Of a DNA stretch of 63,253 nucleotides, positions 22,574 to 40,538 are shown piece after piece; the first letter of the stretch is position 1; every line of letters begins with the position of its first letter. Location of the stretch: contig JAHBMJ010005956.1 of the NCBI GenBank assembly GCA_018398765.1, positions 1-63,253 of the forward strand. Reading direction: 5' to 3'. The notes beneath the pieces are model-generated. The model was given only the letters and a program-made list of their open reading frames with translations, ran no database searches and was not told the DNA's origin. The stretch is from Chromera velia. Lineage: Eukaryota > Sar > Chromeraceae. The translations under genes and the position numbers were made by a program.

Positions 22574-23419
22574 TCAATCCTGGTAAGAAATTTTTGTGTC
22601 CGACAACTTAAAATTTCTACTTTCCTGCTCTGGCTCTGCAAAAGTGCAAAATGCGGCGTTTTGGGCCCTGGATCTCTGCTCAAGTGTTTTCTTTCCGATT
22701 GCCTTCGGTCCCACACAAACAGAACTTTTGACCAGAGACTTTCCCTGTCTGCACTCGCAGTGCGTTCCCGGAAGCTTTTCAAGTGCCTTGAGGTATCTGG
22801 ACAAGACGCCGTCTCCGCCTGTCTGAATGGGAAGGCGGAGCCTCGCAGACAGGTACGTGATACAGTTGAAGAGAGTGGAGCGCCAGCCTGGAAGAGAGGA
22901 GACGCCCAAAGCCAGAGGAGGGAAGGAGTAGCGAAGATCCGATAACACACCATCCCTTGCGTCCTCGCGCAATCTGGTCTCCTCGTCCCCACTTAATTTC
23001 TTTTCATCGACTTCGTGAACAACAAGCACATACGGTTCTCCGGAATTGGGCAGACGCTCTGAAAAGAGGAGCGTGTCATCGAACACAGCCCCCGGGGAGG
23101 TGATACCCCTCATCATGGACGTCAAATTCAAAGCCGAGTTTGCAGGGGAGAAACCGAATATCCCCCCTCCCTTACCGAACTGCACTGCCGTGTGCCCACT
23201 CCACAGAGCTCCGTCGGAAGGGTCCAAGTGCATGTTGCTTGGAAAGGCGAAGATCGTCACAGGCCCCCCTGAGCTCTCATCTTCATTTGAAGTAGCCTCT
23301 GTGCTTTGGTCAATAAGCTTGGCAGCACTTTCTGTGGTGATGCGAAGAGCAATGCCGGAGATGAAGTTCTGTAGAAAAACCAGTACAGAGAAGAAAATCA
23401 CGGTTAGTGGTGACATCAT
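22574..23419 (-). CDS. Probable secreted permuted papain-fold (NlpC/P60-like) protein
   Basis: A single open frame of 281 codons from the ATG at 23419. I chose this start because it places a hydrophobic signal-like segment at residues 4-24 (PLTVIFFSVLVFLQNFISGI). A frame upstream of it also stays open. Around residue 72 is LWSGHTAVQFGKGGGIFGFS and around residue 181 STLFNCITYLSARLRLP. A glycine-flanked His followed, about 110 residues later, by Asn-Cys is the order seen in permuted papain-like cysteine hydrolases and in bacterial 'H-A-W ... N-C' domains. His76 and Cys186 would be the catalytic pair. The assignment rests on motif memory only. The last 60 residues are basic and less protein-like, so an unseen intron is possible. 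Confidence 0.6.
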   Translation of the reverse strand: MMSPLTVIFFSVLVFLQNFISGIALRITTESAAKLIDQSTEATSNEDESSGGPVTIFAFPSNMHLDPSDGALWSGHTAVQFGKGGGIFGFSPANSALNLTSMMRGITSPGAVFDDTLLFSERLPNSGEPYVLVVHEVDEKKLSGDEETRLREDARDGVLSDLRYSFPPLALGVSSLPGWRSTLFNCITYLSARLRLPIQTGGDGVLSRYLKALEKLPGTHCECRQGKSLVKSSVCVGPKAIGKKTLEQRSRAQNAAFCTFAEPEQESRNFKLSDTKISYQD

Positions 23420-24215
23420 TTGTTCCACAATGGATGTGTATATATGCACAGATTCCCGAGCAGAAGTCAGGTAAGAAACGCAGAGAGCAAATGCTGTGCA
23501 ACTTTGCGCGCAACACGTCGGCCTGGAAATGTACGTCTTTTTGTTATCTCTCTTCCACACACATGAAGGGACGATCCAGAAACAGCGGAAGGAGACGGAT
23601 TCATCAAATTGACAACAACATTCCTCGATTATCTGGAGTCAGAGCTTGGGCTTTGCTGCTCTCTAATCTAAAGATTCAGTGACCACTTCTTCGGATAAGT
23701 CAGCCGACTCCCGCTGACCCTCGATCCCTGCATGAGTCGATCTGACATGAACTAAAAAGGCCGAAATTACTGCAAATATTAATTGAAACTTCAAAATGCA
23801 TGCATGCATGCGCATGCAAGCTATAGCTAGTGCATGATCGAGTCGATCCTTGCGCACGCTTTGCGCGCAAGCGCGCGCGGGTCACGCGGGTCGCGCGAAG
23901 GTTTTGTCGACAAATCACGCAAATTCATGCAAGCAAACAACAGATGAGCAACAGTCAACATCAGTCAACGCATTGAACGCATTGAATGATTGAAGATCCA
24001 CTATATACATATCACTACATCAGAAAGAGTCAAAGTCTCAACCAACTGCAGGCAGCGAAGCCCTTTGCCCTTTCTCTCTTCATTTCGGAGGACGCGAAGA
24101 AGCTGGACGTACGGCTTAACTCTGCACAGACACACGTACAGTCTGCCCGTGAATCTATAGCTGTATGCACCCGCAAACGTGACGACACACACAGACACAC
24201 AAATACGAATCTAGA

Positions 24216-31165
<6,950 letters not shown>

Positions 31166-31990
31166 CATTCAACTTTGCAAAAACGTGAGTGTTTTAAAAG
31201 ATGTATAGCTTGGTGTATATCATAAAGTCAGGAAATGATTTAGACGTGATATTTAAACTCGAATTCAGAGCTTTAAAAATTGAAGTCTAATTGAAAGAAG
31301 TGAAAGACTCTCTGGTAAAAGAATTTGGTTCAAGAATTTGGAGGAGAGTCTGAGTTAAAGTGAGTTTTGATCAAATGCTATAGATTAAATTAAAAAAATA
31401 ATAGGAACATTATCATAAACGCTAAACATTAAAAGGGCTAATTAAGAAGAGACTCGGATTCTAAAGAATTATAATAATTTTTAATTTAGTTCTTAACCTC
31501 GCATTATTATTTAAATATTGAAAAAATACTAAACATTACTATGCATCTCCGATTTTATGGGTTTGATTGAACATACAAATTGATACAATCTAGAATACAA
31601 TGGGATAAAATACTAGCTGGCATTTCGTGGCGGTACGTTACTGCCAAGGAGCTAGCCTGGGGTTAAACATATAGAAACCATCATGATATCTAAACTCATG
31701 AATGAATGAATGAATGAATAAATGAAGTTGGCTTTGCTAGAGTGCATATTATTATCTATATGAGTAACTTTGTATATCATGTATCTTTACATGAATCAAA
31801 TTACATAAATTTTAGTAAATTTGGTCCCACTTTGTTACGATCATCAAAATCTAGAAGCAATCAATCAATCAATCAATCAGCATCAAAACATATTGACATT
31901 GAATTATTTTATTGTCATGGTTATTGACTCCTAGTCACATCAAGAGTCCATCACACTGTATCACTGCGTTAATTGGACTCGGAGCAGTGA
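31166..31990. other. AT-rich gene-free stretch
   Basis: AT-rich sequence after the TTLL stop with short GAAT (31700-31722) and CAAT (31858-31878) repeats. I see no exon. It separates the convergent 3' ends of the TTLL and LRR genes. Confidence 0.6.
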
Positions 31991-32045
31991 ACACTGACAG
32001 TCTTTTCACACCGTTAAAAACACATTCGAAAGCCGTCTGTTTTCC

Positions 32046-35000
32046 TTATTGCACCAGTCTGTCGCCATTTAAGACGATGTCTTTCAGTCCTGGTAGCTTT
32101 TGCTGAAAGCGGACTTTGTTTCTCAGTTTTTGCACTGCTGTATAAAATTGGTTCTCTTGCTTGTTCCCGTTTACCCCTTTTTGTCCATAAAGAGGAATGC
32201 TCATGAGTGCAGGCAGGGACTCTGGTCGGAGTGCATCGAAGAACGCTGAGAGGCCCGCAATGCTGATTCTGTTTCTGCTGAGATTCAAGAATGTCATTTT
32301 TGGGCACACGTGCGCCCTGAAAACCTCCCCCCACCTTGCCAGAAGGCTGTCGTCTATCCCACAACCAGAAAGAATCAAAGCCTTCAGATGCGACAGCTTC
32401 CCGTCCGAGGACCCCGACCCTCCTCTCCGGAAAAAACCCGCAAATGCAAGCGAAATAAGGGGCTCCTCTCTCATACACCCCCCACTCAAATCCAAAGTCT
32501 CCACAGAGGAAGGCAGCCGCTTCTTGCTCTCTGCTATGGCGGTTATCAAGCCATCCAGTTCCTTCGTCTGCGTTGAGGACAACAGGTCCACCTTGAAATT
32601 CAGACCAGCCAGACGGGGGGGAAACCTTCCTCTCCTCACCATATATATTTCCCAAAATCGGCACTCCCTCCCCATTTAAATTGAACCGACGCCTATGACC
32701 CCACCTGTCAAGACGCTGCAGAGACGGCACTTTCCCTGATACTATCAACGCAGCTACTGCTCCCCCTCCCCCGATCTAAGAGAGACGTAGTTCCTTCAGT
32801 ATTGGCAGCCCTCCTTTACTCTGCGCAATAGCATGCAAAAACTCTCCACAGGCCGTCCCCCCAAGATAATTCAAGCCCATGTCCAGATACGAAACGCCGA
32901 CCAAACCCCCCTCCCTGACTGCCTCTGCCAGTCCTCTCAGACCCTCATCGGTCAGACCACACGACTGCAGGATGATTACAGAGAGACCCCCCAACATTCC
33001 CGACAACAGGGCCCTACCGAGGGACCCAGCCCCCCCCCCCCCNNNNNNNNNNNNNNNNNNNNNNNNNNNNNNNNNNNNNCCCCGTTGGTCCCCGTCAGGT
33101 TCAACTTCTCAAGAGAAGGCAACCCTCTCTCACTCTCGACAACTGCATCCATCAAAGCCTCCACCCCCTCCCTTCCAACCCCCCTATTCATCTGCAAATC
33201 GAGTACCCTCAGCATCGGCAGGTTACCCACCCGCACAGCCTCTGCAAAAAGGATCAATTCTTCATTATGCAAATTCACCTCCTGAAGAATCAACTCAGAA
33301 AAGCGACAAAGCTCACGCACACCGAGCGCACCGAACAGCGCCGTCTTCCCTTCTGCAAAAACCCCATTATTCGGCAACGCCACTCCCTCTACCCTGATCT
33401 TCCGAAGAGAGTCCAAACCTCCCCTCAAAATGACGTCTCCAAGCAAAGTTAGACGCTCCATGTCCTCCGTCTCTGCTGCCCATGCAGTGATGGACAGAGT
33501 CAAATCTAGGGCGTCAAAACTGCTCTCTGTGCCGAGCCCTTGGAGAAATTCGATCAATTTGGAAGGGTTCAGATTCAGACACAAAGTACGGATAGCAGGA
33601 AACTTTCCGCTCGCGAGAGCCCTCAAATCTTCTTCTCTCGCACTCTGCACGTGCAGCTGCACGTCCTCAAGCCCTTTGCACTTCTCAAAGCTCAAAAAGT
33701 TCAAAAAGACTTTCACCTCCCACGCATGCCACCCCCGGGAATCACCCCGCCCTATTAGATTGACATTCTTCAAACGAGGCACTGCCCCCCCACACAGAAC
33801 CTCTCCAAGCATAGGGAGGCCAGAGGGGGCTCTCCCCCCTAGAGGGAAGTCCCCCCGCAACCCTAGAGTCTCTAGATCGGCCAGCCGGCCCCTCCGAAGA
33901 ACGGAGGCCACGACGCCGAGCTGTACGTCTGACAGACCATTCTCTGAGAGGTTCAAAGTATGTAGGCCCAACCCCTTCTGGAGCCCTCTACAGAAGATCT
34001 CCAAACTCCTGTTCAGCCGTGTGTTCTCGAGGTCCAACACACGGAGAGAGGACGTACTCCCAGACAGCATACACTTTGCGAGAGCTTCAAATCCTTCAGT
34101 GCCGAGATGGTTGCCTGAAAAGAGAAGAAGTCGGGCATGCTATCGATTTCTGCCGTATGTTTTTCCAACAAGTACGCCCAGAAGAACATGGTGAAAAACT
34201 ATCCCCAAAATTGAATCCAAAAGAAAAAAAGTCTCAAATAAAGACATGATCATATTTTGACGCACGCAAAGGACGCCTGCGTGCGAAGAACCAGGTGCAA
34301 AATTTGCATTGCATTGATGAAGAGACGTCATATGCGACCAGTCTGAAACGCCCACTCGACCGACTCGCGCAGGGCCTCATTCTTCATGCGGGAGAAACAA
34401 AAGAGATTTACAGAGTAAAGTAAAGTGGGCGGTTCACGGCTCCGACCCACGTGCACTGACTGACTGCCGGACTGACTGACCTTTCAAGCACAGCTTTTCC
34501 AGGGAGGGCAGCAGGAGCGGAAAGACTTTCACGGCTTCCTCGGGTCCGAGGGAGTTCTCTGTGGACATGCATCGGCAAGGAATTAAGGCCGGTGGGTTGG
34601 TCCACACGCATGCATATTTTTACACGCTCACAGCAACGCATCTACTCGAGGCAGTCTCCACCTTGACGCCGGATGTGTGTTGTCTTCTGAGGGGTCAGTA
34701 CAAAGAATTAAGTTCTGACCGACAGATAAGTACAGCATCAGACAGTCACTCAGCCAGCCAGCCAGTCAGTCACTTCATCGACGAGACAGTCAGACAGGCA
34801 GTCTAACGCGGAAATCTGAGTGGCGCTTCACCGTCCCAACATCACTAGAGGGATCAAGTGTCATTCTGACGTACCTGCGAAAATGAAACTTTTCAGCCGA
34901 AACCCCTCTCTGCCTCTGCTCTCCGTCGTGCCTTGTTCTCGCCAGAACCTGGAGAATCCACCAAAATACCTCAGGAAGCGAGAGAGACGAGTGAAATCTT

Positions 35001-36780
35001 CAGATTCCCTCACCCCCCGATTCGCCCTTTCGAGATACCGCAGGAAGAGGGGCAGGGCGTCTCCCTTCACAGCAACAGAGTCTGCAAACACACGAGGAGA
35101 GGAGAGGAAACAGACGATGACTGATATGCTAACATTGCACATTCACGACTCTCCAAGACACGCCAGCGGACCGGACTCTGCAAATTTAAAGAAATAGCCA
35201 GCAAGAGACAGAAGGAAACCCTCCGCCCCCCCCACCGTCCAATTCCATGTGATCCCCCAAGAGGACGGACGACCTTGCAGCCTGCAGCAGAAAACGATCA
35301 CAAGCTCATTACACACATGCGCAGAGAGAAACACTCCACTTGAGAAAGGTCACCCAACCTACCGAGTTTGATCTCCTCCACAGAATAGGGAAGGAAATCC
35401 AAAAAGAAAAAGAGCTTCTTTGCAGAAAGACCAATACTTCCTGCATACACATGATGTAGGGGAGCAACTAAATAGAGAAGCCTCTCTTGATGACCAGATA
35501 AGCAGCCCGGGTGTTTCTAAAGATACCGGGGGGGGGAATTGAATTTCAACGACAGAGCTCAACTCGTACAAAAGGACCAGCGCAGTCGAGGTCTTTCGAC
35601 ACAGAAGACAAAGATTGCCTCCAGGGGTACGTGCACAGAGAATCCGTACGTATCCCCTTGAGGCCATGCACCGCTGTATGCAGCTAGAGGGACGGTAAAG
35701 TTACTTCCCGATCACTGTGTCACGACGAATTTAAAACAACCCCTAATTTGTTCAGAGTCGATTCATAGTGCCTGCCTGCCTGACTGCCGTTTGCCCATTG
35801 ATAAATCCATGTTTGAATGAAAGAGTGAAGTCCTTTGTTTGTTCGATCTATGAGTGGCTCTCTTCACAGACCTGAGAGATCCACTCTACGGGGGGGCTCC
35901 ACAGGAACATTTTCCTTCTCGTTGTTCTGCAGGCAGGAAGAAGAAAAGAAAAAAAAGCGAATGAGGGCACCCGCGGGAGATGGGGGAAGCACGTGCAAGC
36001 GGGAGAGATTCCGATGGAGAAAGTCTCGTGCTGATGCCCCTTCTCCTGTAGCACACATTCTTTCCTTCATCGAGAGCTGAGAGACGCACAGAGCAAAAAT
36101 GCGAAGGGACGAGAACCCACGTTCAACAACAATTCGGCGGGCGGACGGACAGACAGACAGACAGACGAGAATGCATGAAAGCTCAGCTTGATCCTTCAAA
36201 AAATCCCTCCCGACACTGCGAACTGACTGACTGACTGACTGACCCTCATACACAACTGAACCATTAGCCAGGCCAGTCCGAAAGATTCCCTGTCCTTCGC
36301 GAGGTCCGAAAGGGTCTGCATACAATGTAGGAAGGAAGGAAGGAAGGAAGGAAGGAAAGTCGGCGGCAGAGAAGTGGAAGGAGCGACAGAGAGAGAGAGA
36401 GAGGGGTCTTGAAAACATGAAGAAGACACACGTATACGGAGTCAACAGCTGCAGGACAACGGGGAAGCCAGATAAGGGGGAACAGAAAAAGGTTTAGTTC
36501 AGTTAGAAAACGACCGTGGGCCACCGTTCCATCGAAAGACATGCATAGATCAATTGTGCACAAGAAAAGTACTGAAAGCACCCAGCCAGGCAGGCGGGCG
36601 GGTACGTACCTGATCGGCAAGTTCTAAACGCTTCAGGATGAAAATAAGGCTCTTCTCTACGGGTTGCAGTGCCCGACTCGCCATCTGATTTTTCAGTCTG
36701 TCTCGATCTCCCAGGGTTCTCGAAAGTCCACACTCCTGTCGTAGTCCTCCTCCGACACTTCCGCCTACGTCTTCACTCAT
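32046..36780 (-). CDS. Leucine-rich-repeat protein (RNase-inhibitor-like)
   Basis: Exons on the minus strand: 36780-36610 (start MSEDVGGSVGGG), 36315-36244, 35926-35872, 35440-35363, 35081-34875, 34558-34481 and 34114-32046; all six joins keep phase. From exon 3 onward the protein is leucine-rich repeats in the long RI-like format, for example LSGSIGLSAKKLFFFLDFLP, VEEIKLDSVAVKGDALPLFL, LRVLDLENTRLN, LHTLNLSENGLSD, LRVLDLQMNRGVG and LNLSRNRISIAGLSAFFDAL. The N-terminal 80 residues have no repeats. Total length is near 900 residues. The last exon has three problems: an assembly gap (33043-33079), a TAG at 32776-32778 in mid-repeat, and one base too many in the G7 run at 32615-32621. RI-like LRRs bind proteins; the partner is unknown. 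It is divergent from the 37888 gene, 1.1 kb away. Confidence 0.85.
33043..33079. other. Assembly gap (37 N) inside the LRR exon
   Basis: N run flanked by cytosine runs. It interrupts the repeat that starts SLEKLNLTGTNG. Confidence 0.99.
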
Positions 36781-37887
36781 TTCGGCAACAAACGAAAGTG
36801 TGCTCTCTGCAGACGCTCAAAGGAGATGGAACGCTGGGAGATCAGGTTTTCCTGTCTGCGCGAAAATGATCACCATAGAGCCGGGTCCTCAACAAAAATT
36901 GCACGCCCTGCAAAAATGGGAGCAGGTGCAAATTTTCTTGCCTAACCCCCAAATTTCATGTCTCGTCACCTTGCCCTGCTTGCAGCAAAGTCCCTCAAAA
37001 GATCAAGAGGACCAGAAGCTGTCGCTCAAAGCAAGAGCAAATCTCAGCTGCGTCAGAGAAGAACCGGGTCACGCAGTCGGTCATTCTGGAGGCGGTCGTT
37101 GCAAATGACTCTTTTCAACGAATCAGAAACTCAAGCACCGCTCTGCTGCGTACACATTACTGTCAGACAGATCATGTCAGACATTATACAACTGGTTCAA
37201 TGATGTGAAGGAGGATCAAGCATCAGCATGATACAAGCCCATCGTTGAATCGATTTTTTCACCATTTTTTTCCATGCCGAACCGCCATGCATCGAACCGC
37301 CTGTTGGCCCATGTTGGCCCTGCATGTTCAGACTTCGTCCCGCGTCGGAGGCCGGACCGCGGCCGGTCCGGGCCGGACCCCGCAGCTGGTCCGTAATAGC
37401 CCGTGTAGCACACGCGCCAAGGGGTGAGTGCCTTGATTGAAAAACCTGCCATGAATGCATGCATGCTCTCCTTTCCGGGGCCAAAAAAGAAGGAATTCTT
37501 TTTGAATTCTCTTTCCGGGACCAGATTCAATATGGCAGAAAGGTTTGTGGGCCCGAAATTCTGGGTGCTCAGTGCGCTGCCCTCTGAGGGTACGTGTTGC
37601 TTTTTTGAAATCGCGCAACAGATGCATACAGATGCGCGTTGCACGAAAATGCGCAAAATGCAATTGCGATCCATGAACGAAGTTTGAAAATTGAAATTCT
37701 GCAACTTCGCTGCAGCAAATCACCACCATCTTCCTCTCACACTGAATCGCTCTTAGCTCAAAGCCACTGAATTTGATCGCTCAAAGAAACTTGCTTTGTC
37801 TTCAATCACGGATCGACGATCCTTTGACACTACTTCCGTTACACAACAAATCAAACAACACAACATACTTTCAGTGTTCTCATTGAA
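36781..37887. other. Divergent intergenic region
   Basis: No exon is apparent. A GC-rich block at 37345-37385 contains inverted CCGGACC / GGTCCGG arms around GCGGCC. Both neighbouring genes are transcribed outward, so their promoters must lie here or in upstream non-coding exons. Confidence 0.5.
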
Positions 37888-40538
37888 ATGATCCGAACTG
37901 CTTCCGTCTTTGCTCTTCTGGCTGGGGCCGTGAGAGCGCAGCCCCTCAACGCTCAAGCAGCTGTCCACGTGGATCACCACGATATGGCTCCAATGGCGAC
38001 GGAGGACTCTTACCCTTCTTGGCAGACGGAGCTGGAGAGCCTCGCTGCCTCTCATGAACCTCCCGTGACCGTTGAGGAGTACGTGGAGTCTCTGGAGATG
38101 AAGGGGGAAGAGAAGGAGGAAATGACAGAGTTCCTCGAGATGGCTGCGCTTGAGGAAGGTCGGTCGTCTGTGTGCACACTCGCTCGCTGTCTGTTCTTGC
38201 CATTCATACACTGCTTTGCTTTTCTGCTCTGCCCAGTGTCACACTATATAGCTGTTGCAATCTGTTGCACCATGTTGCAGAGTGTTGCACTGTGTTGCAC
38301 CAACTCGGAGGAACCTGAAAGCCATTGATATCATGCCTCTTTCTTCCCTTCTCTTCTCACTGACTGCAGGCTACACGACGCCCGAGGAGTGGAAGCTCAG
38401 CAAGCGCCAGGAAATGGCCACCTACAGACAGAACAAGTCACAGGTCAGTCACTTCGTCTTCATACATGCAATAGAGACATCAAAGAGCCTACCAGCTCTT
38501 CAGTCCTCCCGTTCCTTCTTTTCCTGGCTGTCTGTTCCGACTCACATACTTCTCGCTTGTTGCTTCTCTCCCCTCTCTTTGTGTCTGTGTGCAGGCCGAA
38601 GCCCTGAGGGAGGCAACCCTGGAGGCCGTCGCCGCCGACAAGAACGTGACTGTCGACGCCCTGAAGGCCCAGATCGAGGCCCAGCAACTCAAGGAGAAGG
38701 CGATGCGCGAGGAGGCCGTGGAGGTCCTCGCAGACGCGGAGGACATGACCGTTGAGGAGTACACGGAGAAGGTCAAGGAGGAGAGGCAGGAGGCCAGGGA
38801 GCGCTTCCAGGCCATGCAGGACAAGTGCGAGGAGGCCTCAGGAGAGGAGATCAAATCCCTCCAAGAGCAGATTGCAGAGGACAGGGGGAGCGACCTCTTG
38901 GCCCTCAACTCCGACCCCCACTTCGACTCGAACCCCGAGGCCCTCACTGAGGCCGCCAAGGAGGTCCTGGAGGTCTACGCTGGCAACAGGAACGCGAGCG
39001 AGGTTGCCGTCTCCAACCCTGACGGCAAAAGCGCTCTGGAGATCATTGCTGCCTACCACGACATGTCTGTGGATGATCTCGTTGACGACCGTTCCGCCTT
39101 CGAGGAGATCAGAGTGCAGATTGCCGCCTGTGCCGGATACGAGTCTGTTGAGGCTATGCAGGCCGACAGAGAGGCCTACAGGCAGGAGAAGCAGGCCGAG
39201 AAGGAGGAGAAGGCCGCGACTCTGCAGGCCCATTTCGGAGATGATCATTCAGAGGTCATGAAGGAGAACGCTGCCGAGAAAAGAGACTTCATGCAGGACT
39301 GGAACACAGCTGCTGAGGAGACAGGACTGACGGTCACTCAGATGGAGATGAACGAGCAGAGGGACGAGGCAGAGGACTACTGGAACGCCATCAGACACAG
39401 AGCAGAAGACGAAGGAATCTCTGTTCAGCAGGCGCCCTCCCACATCCCTGCCATCATTGAGACTGCCCCCATGAACGCCCACAACCACGATTCCGTCCCC
39501 TCTCCCGTCGCAGCTGCCCTCATTGAGACTGCCCCCATGAACGCCCACAACCACGATTCCGTCCCCTCTCCCGTCGCAGCTGCCGTCATTGAGACTGCCC
39601 CCATGAACGCCCACAACCACGGTTCCGTCCCCTCTCCCGTCGCTGCCGTCGCAATTGAGACTGCCCCCATGAACGCCGAGAGCCACGATTCCGTCCATTC
39701 CCCCGTCGCTGCCGTCATTGAGACTGCCCCCATGAACGCCCACAACCACGATTCCGTCCATTCCCCCGTCGCTGCCGTCATTGAGACTGCCCCCATGAAC
39801 GCCCACAACCACGATTCCGTCCATTTGCCCGTCGCTGACGTCACTGAGACTGCCCCCATGAACGCCCACAACCACGATTCCGTCCATTTCCCCGTCGCTG
39901 ACGTCATTGAGACTGCCCCCACGAACGCCCACGACCACGATTCTGTCCCCTCTCCCGTCGCAGCTGCCGTCATTGAGACTGCCCCCATGAACGCCCACAA
40001 CCACGATTCCGTCCCCTCCCCCGTCGCAGCTGCCGTCACTGAGACTGCCCCCATGAACGCCCACAACCACGATTCCGTCCCCTCCCCCGTCGCTGACGTC
40101 ATTGAGACTGCCCCCATGAACGCCCACAACCACGATTCCGTCCCCTCTCCCGTCGCCGCAGCTGCCGTCATTGAGACTGCCCCCATGAACGCCCACAACC
40201 ACGATTCCGTCCCCTCCCCCGTCGCAGCTGCCGTCATTGAGACTGCCCCCATGAACGCCCACAACCACGATTCCGTCCCCTCTCCCGTCGCAGCTGCCGT
40301 CACTGAGACTGCCCCCATGAACGCCCACAACCACGATTCCGTCCCCTCTCCCGTCGCTATGGGGCCTCTCCCCCCTCACCCCGAGTCCGACCTCACTCAC
40401 ACTGTTGGCACTATGGATGTTCTTGAGGAGGCGACAGACATCGAGGAGACTGGGGGGTCAGAGGAAGGGAAGACAGGAGGCCTGAGGGCCCGGTTGAAGC
40501 AGAGGAAGTCGGAGCGCCGCTCTCGCCGTTCAGACTGA
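37888..40538 (+). CDS. Secreted or surface protein with 14 tandem repeats
   Basis: Exons 37888-38158, 38370-38443 and 38595-40538 join in phase (762 residues, TGA). It starts MIRTASVFALLAGAVRAQPL, a typical signal peptide with cleavage after AVRA or AQP. Residues up to about 400 are acidic and helical, with recurring motifs such as PPVTVEEYVESL, MTVEEYTEKVKEER, VTVDALKAQIEAQ and MSVDDLVDDR. Then come 14 tandem repeats of about 22 residues based on ETAPMNAHNHDSVPSPVAAA. The C-terminus is short, acidic then basic (KQRKSERRSRRSD). There is no second membrane segment, so it may be secreted or wall-associated; the His/Asn/Pro-rich repeats could bind metal or ligands, which is a guess. The family is not recognised. 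Confidence 0.85.
39456..40358 (+). repeat. Coding tandem array, 14 units of 60-69 bp
   Basis: Units are 60, 63, 66 or 69 bp, always in frame, and encode (I/T)ETAPMNAHNHDSVPSPVAAAV and shorter variants ending in VADV or VAAV. Units 4-7 form a sub-block with SVH instead of SVP. Length changes fall only in the alanine/valine linker. Confidence 0.95.

Noticed and set aside
39249-40400. Minus-strand 383-codon Gly/Val-rich repeat ORF
   Set aside because: It is the antisense shadow of the 14-unit coding array, which has a signal peptide and phase-consistent introns on the plus strand.
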